Below the pieces are notes generated by a model. The model had not been told where the DNA came from, made no database searches, and worked only from the letters and a program-made list of their open reading frames with translations. Of a DNA stretch of 64,000 nucleotides, positions 24,595 to 34,237 are shown piece after piece. The position numbers and the translations under genes were made by a program. This stretch comes from CAYVAP01 sp964521065 (GTDB taxonomy: Bacteria; Bacteroidota; Bacteroidia; J057): contig CAZFPQ010000004.1 of assembly GCA_964521065.1 (NCBI GenBank), positions 8,691 through 72,690 on the forward strand, in the 5' to 3' direction. Position 1 is the first letter of the stretch. Each line of letters begins with the position of its first letter.

Positions 24595-27500
24595 ATGCTA
24601 CCTTACTTCAAGCTTACTACTAGGCTATGCTTGGGCCTAGTGTTTATCTCCTTTTCTGTATTTGCACAAGGAGAGTCTACTTCCTTTCAATCTGGAAAGC
24701 TCTATTTGAAACTACAGGCCGAATCACCTATTGTGATTGCAAGTGTAAACGCAGTCACAAAAGATCCAAGATTAGCTGAATTAATTCAACCGTTTCAAGA
24801 CTACGGAGTGAGCTCGGTCAAGCGTCCATTTTTGGGTTTACACACAGCTATTTTTGATCGAGTTTATGAATTGGAATTTAGTAGGGTAGGGGAGAGCCAA
24901 GGTTTTATTAGTGCCTTAGAAGAAATCACATGGATAGAATATGCAGAGAAGGTTCCTTTGCATCGCTTTGAGTTACAGCCTAATGATCCTAACTGGTCTT
25001 CTGTAGCCAATCACCTCAAGCTAATTGAGGCCGATCTAGCCTGGGACTTCCATGTCGGAGGGGGAGCCAAGGTAGCGATCGTGGACGACGCGGTCCAAGC
25101 TACTCATCCCGACCTAGCTCCTAACCTTTGGACCAATCCTTTGGAGATCGCGGGCAATGGACTAGATGATGATGGCAATGGCTACATTGATGACGTACAC
25201 GGCTTCGATGTAGCGGATGGCGATGGGGATATTCAGCCACCGTCCAATGCCAATGGAAGTTTTTTTTCTCATGGAACCCACTGCGCAGGAATCGCCGCGG
25301 CTAGGACAGACAATGGGCTTGGAATCGCTTCAGTAGGATATCAGACCCAGCTTATTGGCGTGAAAGGTACCGGTGATACGGATAATCCCCAATTTATCAG
25401 CAATGCCTATGCGGGAGTGGTTTATGCAACGGTAGCTGGAGCAGACGTGATCAGCATGTCTTGGAGCGGCAATGAATCTTCTCAAACGGGCTATGCCATC
25501 ATCAGAGAAGCGCACGATCGGGGAATTATGTTGGTAGCTGCAGCAGGCAACTATGGAAATGACCGTGTCCGCTATCCTGCTGCCTATGAGGAAGTATTGG
25601 CCGTGGCAAATACGACTGTTCAAGACAAGAAATCTTCTAGCTCTTCTTTTGGAGATTGGGTAGCTATCTCTGCTCCGGGTACAGCCATTTACAGCACAGT
25701 AGCTTACAATGGATATGAAAACAAAACGGGTACGTCTATGTCCACGCCCATGGTTGCAGGACTCTTGGGGTTGATGAAGTCTTACAGGCCGGGATTACCT
25801 AAGTCTTATTATGAGTACTTCTTATTGAAAACTGCAGACTACATTGATTGGCTTAATCCTGGCTTCAATGGTAAATTGGGCAGTGGGCGGATCAATGCCC
25901 GTCGGGCGATGGAAGTCCTCAGTAATTTCTGCTACCCCAACGCAGATAGCATAGGAAAAGGCTTTATTGATTCGCTTAGAATTAGTACTGAACTGATGGG
26001 ATTAGCCGGCCCTGATCAGGCGATTGGATTTAATCGGCAACAGGTAGCAATTTTAGGCGATAGCCTCCCAATTGAAGTCCAATTTGATGCTTTAGTTCCA
26101 TTAGGAAGTTCTCAGCAAGCAGCCGTCTATGTAGATTGGAATGTGGATGGAGACTTCCAAGATCAGAACGAAGCCGTTTGGAACTCAGCTCTTTTTGCCA
26201 ATGATACTACTTTTGAGTTGAGTATCTCCATTCCTAGCTCAGCAGTTAGAGAATTAGAAAGTAGGATTCGTGTGATCGTATGGGAGGCAAATGGCAGCTC
26301 TGATCCTTGCCAGAACTTTGAGAATGGGGAAGTGGTTGATGCTCTTTATAACCTCATTCCACCTATATGTGAGACTGGGTCAGTGCTTGTGTCTGAATTT
26401 CCATATGTAGTCGATTTTGAAGATTGGACCTTATGTGATACTACTTTTCTTCAGACTTGCCCCTTGCCTGAAGGATGGTCTAACGCATCTTCAGACGATT
26501 TAGAATGGCTCGTTCATCAAGGAAGTACCCCAACTTTTGGCACAGGGCCAGATCAGGATATTTACCCAGCGGATCTAATTGGAAAATATCTGTATGTAGA
26601 GACACCCGATAGTATTTCGGGACTTATCGCCCGTTTAGATCTGCCTTGCCTTGATCTTTCATCTTTAGTCTTTCCTACCATTACTTTTTCTTACCACATG
26701 TTTGGCCAAGACATGGGGAGCTTAAACTTAGAAGGGAAAGTAGATGGTCAATGGGAGACCTTGTGGACAAACACTGGAAATCGTCAAAACTTATGGCGAG
26801 AAGCTGAAGTAGACTTGGCGGGCTTTGGAGGAAATATCGCGAGGCTAAGATTTGTATCCCGCAGTGGACAAGGTGAATTGGGAGACGTAGCCTTGGGTTT
26901 TGTAAATATTGGGGATGCCATTAGTTGTGAAGGAGAAGTAATTAATAGAAACCAAGCAGACCAAGTAGAAGATGGAAGTGGCAGGGTCCGTAGCCATATG
27001 AGGAATGCTGACTGTACTTGGCTGATTCAGCCCTACAATGCTCGACGCATCAAGGTTGGGTTTGATCGGTTTCAAACCATCCAGGACCAGGATTACCTTA
27101 AATTGTACGATGGAGAGAACCTTTACTTTCCTTTGCTAAAAGAACTCTCTGGATTTGGTGCAGATAGCCAGTTCATTGATGGCGGAAGTCTTTATCTACA
27201 TTTTACATCTGATGACTTAGGTGAGCAAGATGGTTGGCAGCTTCAATATGAAGCAGAAAACTGGGATAGGGTTCTAAGTTACGAGTTCGGTGAAGTTGAA
27301 AGCATAGAAGGGGATACCTTATTGGTTCCAGTAAATGTGTCCGATTTCGAGGACTTACTTGAACTAGAAGGTAAGCTCCAAATCGAAGGGGGACAGGCAG
27401 AGTTAATTGGATTGGTGGAACTAGACCCCAGCTTATGGTCAGGCTTTTCTTTTGCTGTGTATGGTGACAGCATCATCTTTAATTGGTCAGGTAACCCAAC

Positions 27501-27966
27501 TAGTCTTGGAGATGGGACTTCACTTTTTATGGCCGAAATTGTGAACCGTGGTACCTCTCAAGATACCTTTAGGCTTTCTTTGGAAAATGGTAGACCAGGT
27601 GCATACGAAGCAAAGCGAAAGGCAGGGGTAAACAACGTATCTCTAATTTTGCCCACTGGAGATGAGAAGAAGTTCGCTACGAATAGGAGCACGTCTTTGC
27701 AAAGTGTTACCTCTCAACAAGTGCTGGGTGGTCCCAATCCCTTTTCAACCCAATTTAGTCTACAAATAAATGCAAGTACTTCAGCAGTAGTTGGGGTAAG
27801 CCTCATAAATAAGCTAGGACAAACCGTGTTTCAGGGGCAATATCCTATTCAAAACATAGGTGTGACCAAGCTCAATATAGACACCTCTGTGCTAAGTCCA
27901 GGTTGGTATGCGGTAAAGGTGAATATGGGTGGCTATTATGAGGTCATGAAGGTTCGCAAAAATTGA
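24595..27966 (+). CDS. T9SS-secreted S8 (subtilisin-like) protease with GEVED, CUB and cohesin-like domains
   Basis: 1123 aa from ATG 24595, chosen because it starts the signal peptide (LCLGLVFISFSVFAQ); a GTG at 24541 is in frame. Propeptide-like region about 26-140; peptidase S8 about 150-440 with Asp164 (AIVDDAV), His226 (SHGTHCAG), Asn319 (AAAGN) and Ser381 (GTSMSTP). Then a GEVED-type domain (VYVDWNVDGDFQDQNEAVW), a jelly-roll-like segment, a CUB domain (CTWLIQP...DYLKLYDG), a cohesin-like domain (VPVNVSDFEDLLELEGKLQI) and a type A sorting domain (PNPFS... GWYAVKV). Exported and surface-anchored or released. Single gene. Confidence 0.92.
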   Translation: MLPYFKLTTRLCLGLVFISFSVFAQGESTSFQSGKLYLKLQAESPIVIASVNAVTKDPRLAELIQPFQDYGVSSVKRPFLGLHTAIFDRVYELEFSRVGESQGFISALEEITWIEYAEKVPLHRFELQPNDPNWSSVANHLKLIEADLAWDFHVGGGAKVAIVDDAVQATHPDLAPNLWTNPLEIAGNGLDDDGNGYIDDVHGFDVADGDGDIQPPSNANGSFFSHGTHCAGIAAARTDNGLGIASVGYQTQLIGVKGTGDTDNPQFISNAYAGVVYATVAGADVISMSWSGNESSQTGYAIIREAHDRGIMLVAAAGNYGNDRVRYPAAYEEVLAVANTTVQDKKSSSSSFGDWVAISAPGTAIYSTVAYNGYENKTGTSMSTPMVAGLLGLMKSYRPGLPKSYYEYFLLKTADYIDWLNPGFNGKLGSGRINARRAMEVLSNFCYPNADSIGKGFIDSLRISTELMGLAGPDQAIGFNRQQVAILGDSLPIEVQFDALVPLGSSQQAAVYVDWNVDGDFQDQNEAVWNSALFANDTTFELSISIPSSAVRELESRIRVIVWEANGSSDPCQNFENGEVVDALYNLIPPICETGSVLVSEFPYVVDFEDWTLCDTTFLQTCPLPEGWSNASSDDLEWLVHQGSTPTFGTGPDQDIYPADLIGKYLYVETPDSISGLIARLDLPCLDLSSLVFPTITFSYHMFGQDMGSLNLEGKVDGQWETLWTNTGNRQNLWREAEVDLAGFGGNIARLRFVSRSGQGELGDVALGFVNIGDAISCEGEVINRNQADQVEDGSGRVRSHMRNADCTWLIQPYNARRIKVGFDRFQTIQDQDYLKLYDGENLYFPLLKELSGFGADSQFIDGGSLYLHFTSDDLGEQDGWQLQYEAENWDRVLSYEFGEVESIEGDTLLVPVNVSDFEDLLELEGKLQIEGGQAELIGLVELDPSLWSGFSFAVYGDSIIFNWSGNPTSLGDGTSLFMAEIVNRGTSQDTFRLSLENGRPGAYEAKRKAGVNNVSLILPTGDEKKFATNRSTSLQSVTSQQVLGGPNPFSTQFSLQINASTSAVVGVSLINKLGQTVFQGQYPIQNIGVTKLNIDTSVLSPGWYAVKVNMGGYYEVMKVRKN

Positions 27967-28036
27967 TAGGATGCATTTAAAAGTAGCTTAGTTCGCATAT
28001 AACGTATGTTTTCATGTAGGCTTCAGTTCTGCTTAA

Positions 28037-28159
28037 TGCATGAAAATGTATTGAAGTTTTGCTTCAAAATGCCATTCCCAGTTCATGATGGGGCAGTTTG
28101 GAGCGTCTACTGGCTTGGTAGAAGGATGAAATCCTGTTGCATGAAAATGTATCGAAGTT
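28037..28159 (+). repeat. Pair of 22-bp direct repeats
   Basis: Units at 28037-28058 and 28138-28159, beginning TGCATGAAAATGTAT and ending GAAGTT, with one C/T difference; 101 bp apart. They share the AAAATG core with the iterons. Confidence 0.8.
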
Positions 28160-28313
28160 AGGCGTGGGAGTCAGTATCTATAATTTTTATAGCCTCATGA
28201 GTTGGCTTGCAAGCTGCTGATAATCAGTGGATTTTTGTTGGGTCTTCCATTTATTTTGTTCACCAAGTGAAAAGAAGAAATTTGTAGTCAACTTATCCCT
28301 TCACTATTACTTT

Positions 28314-28926
28314 ACTACAAAAAAATGCGCCGCCCAGGATTGATCTCTAATCAAGCCCAAAGTTACTAGGCTCAAATTAACCTCTTGCGAAAAGGATTTT
28401 TTCCCTTTGGTACTGCTTTCTTTTAATAATACAATACTATTAGTACATACTTAGGCGCTTGTAAGTAATTGATAGGGAGCATTTTACAAGAGAACTAGGC
28501 TACTAAATAATGCATCTCATGGTATAGCTGCCTACAAGAAAATGCATCCTAGGCCGCTTAACAGCTACATCTGCATGCAAGATGGCACCAGCTAGCTACG
28601 GTTGAATGCATCCTCAGGAAGAAAAAAACTACAAAAAAATGTGAACAGAAGACTGCTACAAAAAAATGCCAAATAGCTTATTCCCAGCTCCCAAAGGAGA
28701 GTTGTGGCTAAGTGGCTGTTTATCAGTGTCATACGCTTATTTAGCTACAAAAAAATGCGTAACCAAAAGCTTGGGAGTCAGTGTTTAAGAGGGTTGTTGG
28801 CTACAAAAAGATGCCCTCTTCTTGATTCAGCAGGTTTAGTAGGGTAGCCATGGCTTTTGGGTCAAGTCCTTTGAAATCCTGAGCTAGGTTCGAAGATAAG
28901 CGCAAAATTAAGCTACAAAAAGATGC
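28314..28926 (+). repeat. Iterons, 15-bp consensus GCTACAAAAARATGC
   Basis: Good copies at 28314, 28531, 28628, 28655, 28744, 28800 and 28912, all in the same orientation as the rep gene. The copies starting at 28655 and 28744 are identical, and so are those at 28800 and 28912 (G for A at position 11). Degenerate copies keeping the GCTAC and ATGC ends lie at 28499, 28564 and 28595. The copies are irregularly spaced rather than in tandem. Confidence 0.88.
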
Positions 28927-29092
28927 ACAGACTGAAGTTGGCTACTCTTGCATGACTTTGTATTGTAAAAAAAAGGAGGGAAATTGCTCTTAAGGTCGAC
29001 GTTCAGGGCCCATACCAGTTACATCTATTTTGTCCTTCTCTATTCGGATCCAGCAAATACGGTTGGATTTGAGAAATTGACTTTGTCCAATC

Positions 29093-30364
29093 ATGAGTTC
29101 TACCGCCACCAAGCCCATCAGCAATCGCAGGAAGCGGCATCCAGTCCATTACACCGTCTTTCAGCCTAATATCCTGATCAATGCCAACACCGATATGAAG
29201 TTGGTAGAAACCAGGCTCTACACGGAATTGCTGAACCATAACCACAAGGACAATCCTGATCAGCTGGTGTATAAAATTCCATACGAGGCGATTACCCATC
29301 GCATCGACAAAGATGCCATTTCCCGCAACGCCAAGCGAGAGTTCATGAAGCTCACCAAGCGTTTTCAAAAGCGGGTTTTTGACTTGGATGAGGATTTTAT
29401 GAAAACGCATTTTGGCGAAAACTACCCAGCTTCTATCGTGGCTTTTCCGGTAATTCGCTACCAAGATACCTGCTTCGTGATTGAGGTGAACCGCTACTTT
29501 AAGGCCATTTTGGTTCGCTTGGAGCTGGGGTTTACCAAGGGAGACATAGAGTTGCTGCGAACTTTTGTCCATACCTACTCACATCGTCTTTACTGGCTGA
29601 TCCGCCATTATCAGTGGCGCCCTAATACCAGTTCTATGCGAATTGGCTTAGATGAACTCAAAGCTTCCCTGGGCTGCGAAGGGCGCTACGACCGTTTCCA
29701 AAATTTCAAAACCCGTGTGCTCGAACCCATCAAAGAAGAGTTTGAAGGCACTTGGGTGGAATTTTCTTATGAAACCATCCGGGGGGGTAGGGGAGGAGCC
29801 GTCAGGGAAATTGTCTTCCACTTCAACAATGACTTTGAGCAAACCAAAGAATTGAAGCTAGGCGCTGCTTACGAATGGGAAGAAACGTTGCTGCATCTGG
29901 GGGTGGCTAGTCGTGAGGTGTTGAAGATTCGCCAATGGGTGATCGAAGGAGCTGAACTGAAAGACGGATACCGTTGGAACAACTATTATGTGCAAGCGGT
30001 GATCAAGCTGGTACGCCAAAACCTGAGCCGAAAGGCCAAGAATAAGCATGCCAACAAAGTCCGCAATCTACCCGCTTATCTGTACAAAATGTTAACCGAA
30101 GGTTGGCTAATTGAGTCAGTGGAAGAAATGCGGAAACAAGGCGCAGAACCCATCACGGCTCAGCTAGATGTTTTCCGGCAATACGAAAACTCTCAGTATT
30201 CGCCAGTAAAGAAGCCTAAGGAGCCTTATAAGACATCCTATGAGTCCTTCAAGGAAATGTACGACCTACATAGAGAAGTACACGGAAGCCAGCTCAGTGA
30301 GGAAGAATACGCCCAAGAATTAGGGTACGAGATCCACGGAGATTTCGTGGTAAAGGTTGCCTAG
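29093..30364 (+). CDS. repB: Rep_3 (RepB-family) replication initiator
   Basis: 423 aa. Two winged-helix domains: WH1 about 30-160 (HYTVFQPNILINA, KLVETRLYTELLNHN, YKIPYEAITHRI) and WH2 about 160-250 (YSHRLYWLIRHYQW, RIGLDELKASLGCEGRYDRF, NFKTRVLEPIKEEFEGT, then VREIVFHF), matching Rep_3 initiators of iteron plasmids. The rest is a basic helical tail. Such proteins bind iterons, melt the origin and load helicase, and as dimers repress their own gene. The iterons upstream are the expected partner. A plasmid-type initiator on a scaffold with metabolic genes suggests a large plasmid or chromid. Confidence 0.9.
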   Translation: MSSTATKPISNRRKRHPVHYTVFQPNILINANTDMKLVETRLYTELLNHNHKDNPDQLVYKIPYEAITHRIDKDAISRNAKREFMKLTKRFQKRVFDLDEDFMKTHFGENYPASIVAFPVIRYQDTCFVIEVNRYFKAILVRLELGFTKGDIELLRTFVHTYSHRLYWLIRHYQWRPNTSSMRIGLDELKASLGCEGRYDRFQNFKTRVLEPIKEEFEGTWVEFSYETIRGGRGGAVREIVFHFNNDFEQTKELKLGAAYEWEETLLHLGVASREVLKIRQWVIEGAELKDGYRWNNYYVQAVIKLVRQNLSRKAKNKHANKVRNLPAYLYKMLTEGWLIESVEEMRKQGAEPITAQLDVFRQYENSQYSPVKKPKEPYKTSYESFKEMYDLHREVHGSQLSEEEYAQELGYEIHGDFVVKVA

Positions 30365-30402
30365 CGCTTTCCCTATTTCTTTTCCAAATATTAGAATACC
30401 CG

Positions 30403-30432
30403 AATCCCCTACTGATTCAAGTAGGGGATTTT
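30403..30432 (+). terminator. Terminator after rep
   Basis: AATCCCCTAC (30403-30412) pairs with GTAGGGGATT (30421-30430) and runs into TTTT; 39 bp after the rep stop. Confidence 0.75.
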
Positions 30433-30547
30433 CCATTATCTGAATCGAATTACACAGTCTGGCCCGACCCTTGCTTATAGGATAGAACCTCTGTGCGACA
30501 CACCTTAAATTTTTAGAGAGCCTCACCTTCGCTTCAAAAATGGATAT

Positions 30548-32095
30548 ATGAGACGAGCTTTATATTTTTCATGGATTACCGCCATCACACTAGGCCTATT
30601 GGCTTTGACTCCCATCAATTCGTCACATGGGTTTGCGTTTATTTTTGCAGGATCTGGAAATACGGACCGGATTACTCATGTGTTTGGATACGCTGGTGTA
30701 GGAGGAAACTTGACCATAACCGTAGGCATCGACCCGACTAGTAGCTATGCTGCTTTGATGGAGACTCCCGTACAGAATGCCATCTTAGTCATGAATACCT
30801 TGACTTCGACGACTGGCAACATTCAGGCAGGTAATGTTCCAGCCGGGCAGTACGATTTCGAGTCCGTCTTTTTACATGAGTTGGGTCATACCATGGGACT
30901 TGCCCACGTAAATGCGGCCACTGAATCTGGCCTTACGGGAAATGATCGTAACTATACCAAAGCCGTCGAAGGAACCAATGCAGTTTTTAATATTGCTACT
31001 GGGACGGATGGGATTATTGGGTCTGCTGATGATGCAAGAGGCGATGATATTCCTTTGAATTTCTTCAAAATGTCAGACAACGATCCATTCACCATTGCTG
31101 GAACGGTTGACGCAAGTACGTATTCAAACCTTCTGTCAGACCTACCTGGTGCAGACTTGTTCCCTGCCAATCCAGACTTTTCAGTTGGGGCAGCCCTCGG
31201 GTACGCTAATACGGAAGCCGTTATGCAACAGGGTACATTTTCCGGAGAAGCTCAGCGAAGCTTAGGCCATGATGACGTAGCAGGCCTACGATTTGCCATG
31301 GCTGGCCTCGACGAGACGGAGGGTACCGCAGACGATTATACCTTCAACTTGGTCTATGCGGGATTGACGGCGAGTGCAGACATTGTGGTGGATTTTGATA
31401 ATTCTGCGACGGGCTTTGCAGTTGCCCAAACGGGAGGAGCGGGCTTTATAGCTCCTTTTAGTAACCATTTAGTCGTTACTTCAGCTAATATTTTTTTCAG
31501 TGATAACGGCCTTACTTGGTTTTTCAATCCCAATGTTTTGCCAGTAGAGTGGCTGAATTTTTCTGCCTTTCCGGAAGGAAATGATGTGGTGCTTCATTGG
31601 GCTACTTCCCGAGAAGTAAACCATCACTATTTTGAAGTTCAGCGTAGTATTGACGGAATGGAGTGGACACCCATTAGGAGTGTTTTAGGCGCAGGGGGGG
31701 ATCAGGTGCAAAACTATCAGTACCGAGATCGAGGCATCGGAGAGATGGCAAACAAATTAAATTACAGATTGAAGCAGGTGGACCTTGACGGGCAATATTC
31801 TTTTTCAGAAGTGAAAGAGGTGGCTTTCGTTCAAGATCGTTCTCAGGTCACATCCTTCGGTCCCGTTCCCGTTGAAGCGGATAGCTATGCAGATATTTAT
31901 GTATTGACTCCCCAAGTGATCGAAGTCCAAGTAAGAGATATGCAGGGTCGAGAGGTCGTCCGACTTCCTTATGCCTTGCCAGCCGGGCAAAGCAAATTGA
32001 GCATTGGCCGGGAATTACTTCGACTTACTCCAGGCGTCTATACGCTACTAATCAAAGGACCTAGTCTACAGTTTACCACCACATTCAACCGTTAA
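30548..32095 (+). CDS. T9SS-secreted matrixin-like metzincin protease
   Basis: 515 aa. Signal peptide about 1-29. Zinc site HELGHTMGLAH (His110, Glu111, His114, His120), the full metzincin HExxHxxGxxH, followed by a plausible Met-turn region (AVMQQG near 225) and DDVAGLRFA, typical of matrixin-like proteases. The C-terminal part carries the LPVEWLNF module (about 330-435) and a type A sorting domain ending in GVYTLLIKG. No propeptide cysteine switch is seen. Followed at 20 bp by a small secreted protein gene. Confidence 0.88.
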   Translation: MRRALYFSWITAITLGLLALTPINSSHGFAFIFAGSGNTDRITHVFGYAGVGGNLTITVGIDPTSSYAALMETPVQNAILVMNTLTSTTGNIQAGNVPAGQYDFESVFLHELGHTMGLAHVNAATESGLTGNDRNYTKAVEGTNAVFNIATGTDGIIGSADDARGDDIPLNFFKMSDNDPFTIAGTVDASTYSNLLSDLPGADLFPANPDFSVGAALGYANTEAVMQQGTFSGEAQRSLGHDDVAGLRFAMAGLDETEGTADDYTFNLVYAGLTASADIVVDFDNSATGFAVAQTGGAGFIAPFSNHLVVTSANIFFSDNGLTWFFNPNVLPVEWLNFSAFPEGNDVVLHWATSREVNHHYFEVQRSIDGMEWTPIRSVLGAGGDQVQNYQYRDRGIGEMANKLNYRLKQVDLDGQYSFSEVKEVAFVQDRSQVTSFGPVPVEADSYADIYVLTPQVIEVQVRDMQGREVVRLPYALPAGQSKLSIGRELLRLTPGVYTLLIKGPSLQFTTTFNR

Positions 32096-32115
32096 TTTAG
32101 TTCTACCTCGACGAT

Positions 32116-32565
32116 ATGCGAAAGATAAGTGTTTTACTAATCATGCTGACTTGTGGCTTTCATGCCTTCGCTCAGGAACTTGGTTTGGCTGTGGAATCTA
32201 TTTCGGTGGCACAATTAGAAAGTGGGAGCTGGAAATTAAGCGATCCTTCAGAGGAATTGATAGCTTGGTCTTCGGAGAGGGTAGAAGCGTTGTTGAAACC
32301 TCGACCAGGTCAAGAACCTAGCTTGCAAAGCCATTCGATCAAAGAACTGCCTCAAGGTGGATGGGCATGGGATAGCCGCTGGCAGATGGGTACTCAGCAG
32401 CTAGTTTTGCGGCAAACTCTTGTCACCAAAGACGATTTCTTGCTCCTTCTAGAAGTAGGACAATGGGAAGCTTGCCTCGGACAAGTAGGTGATGAGCCAA
32501 GCTTTTCCGATGACGGCAAAGGGTGTGAAACAGGACTCTTGATGCTTCAGGCTAAGCTCCACTAA
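32116..32565 (+). CDS. Hypothetical small secreted protein
   Basis: 149 aa with a clear signal peptide (VLLIMLTCGFHAFAQ). No recognised domain; two Cys (CLGQV... GCETG) may form a disulfide. It follows the metzincin gene by 20 bp on the same strand and is probably cotranscribed, so it could be an inhibitor or accessory of that protease (inference only). Converges with the oxidoreductase gene, 18 bp apart. Confidence 0.7.
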   Translation: MRKISVLLIMLTCGFHAFAQELGLAVESISVAQLESGSWKLSDPSEELIAWSSERVEALLKPRPGQEPSLQSHSIKELPQGGWAWDSRWQMGTQQLVLRQTLVTKDDFLLLLEVGQWEACLGQVGDEPSFSDDGKGCETGLLMLQAKLH

Positions 32566-32583
32566 AGGAGTTGGGAGTAGGTA

Positions 32584-33906
32584 TTAAACGCTTGGCTCCC
32601 AGCCGGGTTCATATTGGCGTCCCCAAGCCATCTGGGCCTGGGCATTACCCAAGATATGACCATTTTGCTGGTCGATTAGCAGACTACCTCCATGATCCAT
32701 GGCGATTTGTCCAAGGTGGCAAAGCATGGTACTCACATATGCATCGTGAATAGGCGCTCTCAAGGTCTCTCCTTCACGGATTCCTTTGGCCAGGTTGTTC
32801 ATGTGGCGATCATCAAGTGAGCCCCGGCCTAAAGTATCGGTGGTCGCTGATTGCTGGGCCTCCTTGAGTTCCTTGAGCAGCTTATTATCATTGTCATACA
32901 CCCGATAAATATTGCGGTCGAGTAGAATCCAGCCCTTTTCCCCGTGGATGGTCGCCCCCCGGCCACGCTGGTGGTAGCTTTGTGGAGAGCAGCTCTTGCC
33001 TTCCCAAGTGATCATTTTTCCATTGGGATATTGATAGGTGATAAATTGGGTGTCTGCAAACTGCCAGTCATCATCAAAAAACAAGCGCTGCCCAGTAGCG
33101 ATTACTTGGGTGGGAAATTTTACCCCGAGGGCCCAGCGGCAGATATCGATTTCGTGGGTCCCATTGTTATGAATTTCTCCCGTACCCCAGTGCCGGAACC
33201 AGTGCCAATTGTAATGCACCAAATTGTCTAGATAGGCCTTACGCGGAGCTGGGCCTTGCCAGAGTTCCCAATCTAACCAATCTGGAACCTCCGCCGTGGT
33301 GCCGTTTCCAATGCTTTTACGGCGGTTACTGTACCAAGCTTTGCCAAAGAATACTTCACCGATGATTCCCTCTTGTATGTCCTGCATGGCCTGAATGGAC
33401 ACTGCCCCCGATCGTTGCTGGTTACCCATTTGCATCAACAAGCCATGTTTGGCTTGGGAAGTCACCAGCATTTCTGCCTCTGCGGGATTATGGGCACAAG
33501 GTTTTTCGACGTATACATGCTTTCCCGCCTGCATTCCCATCAAGGCCATAGGAGCATGCCAGTGTTCAGGAGTAGCAATGGCTACTACGTCAAAATCCTT
33601 CTTTTCCATCAACTCTCGGTAGTCCTTGATGCCTTTAGGCCGCTGACCGGTTTCATCTTCTACCATCTTCTGAGCTCTGGCCATGGCTCGACTATCCACA
33701 TCGCAGATATAAGCGACCTCCGCATTGGGAACCGCCTGGATGGCGCCAATGAGTGACCTTCCCCGTCCGTTGACTCCGGCCACGGCAAAGCGTAAGCGCT
33801 CGTTGGCACCGAGGATCCGTCCATAACTCAAGGCAGGAAGACTTGTGAGAAGAGAAGCTGCAGTACCAGCGGCAGCCGTTTTGATAAATTGGCGTCGAGT
33901 GCTCAT
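32584..33906 (-). CDS. Gfo/Idh/MocA-family oxidoreductase with Tat signal
   Basis: 440 aa. Tat-type signal STRRQFIKTAAAGTAASLLT followed by an NAD(P)-binding Rossmann fold (RFAVAGVNGRGRSL about 39-52, YICDVD about 71) and the family's EKP motif (VEKPCAHN about 132), then HEIDICRWALG about 240. The family oxidises or modifies sugars and cyclitols; the export signal marks it as one of the periplasmic Gfo/Idh proteins frequent in Bacteroidota. Substrate unknown. Single gene. Confidence 0.9.
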   Translation of the reverse strand: MSTRRQFIKTAAAGTAASLLTSLPALSYGRILGANERLRFAVAGVNGRGRSLIGAIQAVPNAEVAYICDVDSRAMARAQKMVEDETGQRPKGIKDYRELMEKKDFDVVAIATPEHWHAPMALMGMQAGKHVYVEKPCAHNPAEAEMLVTSQAKHGLLMQMGNQQRSGAVSIQAMQDIQEGIIGEVFFGKAWYSNRRKSIGNGTTAEVPDWLDWELWQGPAPRKAYLDNLVHYNWHWFRHWGTGEIHNNGTHEIDICRWALGVKFPTQVIATGQRLFFDDDWQFADTQFITYQYPNGKMITWEGKSCSPQSYHQRGRGATIHGEKGWILLDRNIYRVYDNDNKLLKELKEAQQSATTDTLGRGSLDDRHMNNLAKGIREGETLRAPIHDAYVSTMLCHLGQIAMDHGGSLLIDQQNGHILGNAQAQMAWGRQYEPGWEPSV

Positions 33907-34237
33907 AGTAGATTATTAGAAGGAGAGATGGGAATGGAGTAATGGGGCAAGTAGAACAAATGGCTTAGAAAGCCTATCACTCCCAATGTAAAACCAGGTT
34001 GATTTTTAAGGAAAAATGGCCAGAGAAACAATCAAATGAGATACAAATAGACAGATGAGTGATAGTTGACATATCGGAACGGTCAAAACAAGATGCAATC
34101 GATTGCAAGGTCTGCTGAGCTTCTCTTAGATATTTTTAAATTATGCTTCTTTTAGGGGAGAAAGGTGAAGATTTTTTGTCCATTTGAGGTTACCTATCGC
34201 TCCTAGAAAGCTACCAAGTGACAAAATCAATCTTGGT
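33907..34237. other. Divergent intergenic region without recognised gene
   Basis: 331 bp between the divergent oxidoreductase and T9SS-protein genes. AT-rich, no credible frame, repeat or RNA recognised; promoters for both genes must lie here. Confidence 0.6.

Larger units (their letters stand above)
27967..29092 (+). other. Candidate replication origin region
   Basis: 1.1 kb with no credible gene, directly upstream of the Rep_3 initiator. It holds the 15-bp iterons, a 22-bp repeat pair and AT-rich stretches (28381-28450, and a run of 9 A at 28966-28974). A 12-bp motif TGGGAGTCAGTR also occurs twice (28166 and 28772). Confidence 0.7.

Noticed and set aside
28314..28926. CRISPR array in the rep upstream region
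   Set aside because: Repeats are only 15 bp with irregular spacing and lie upstream of an initiator; they fit iterons.
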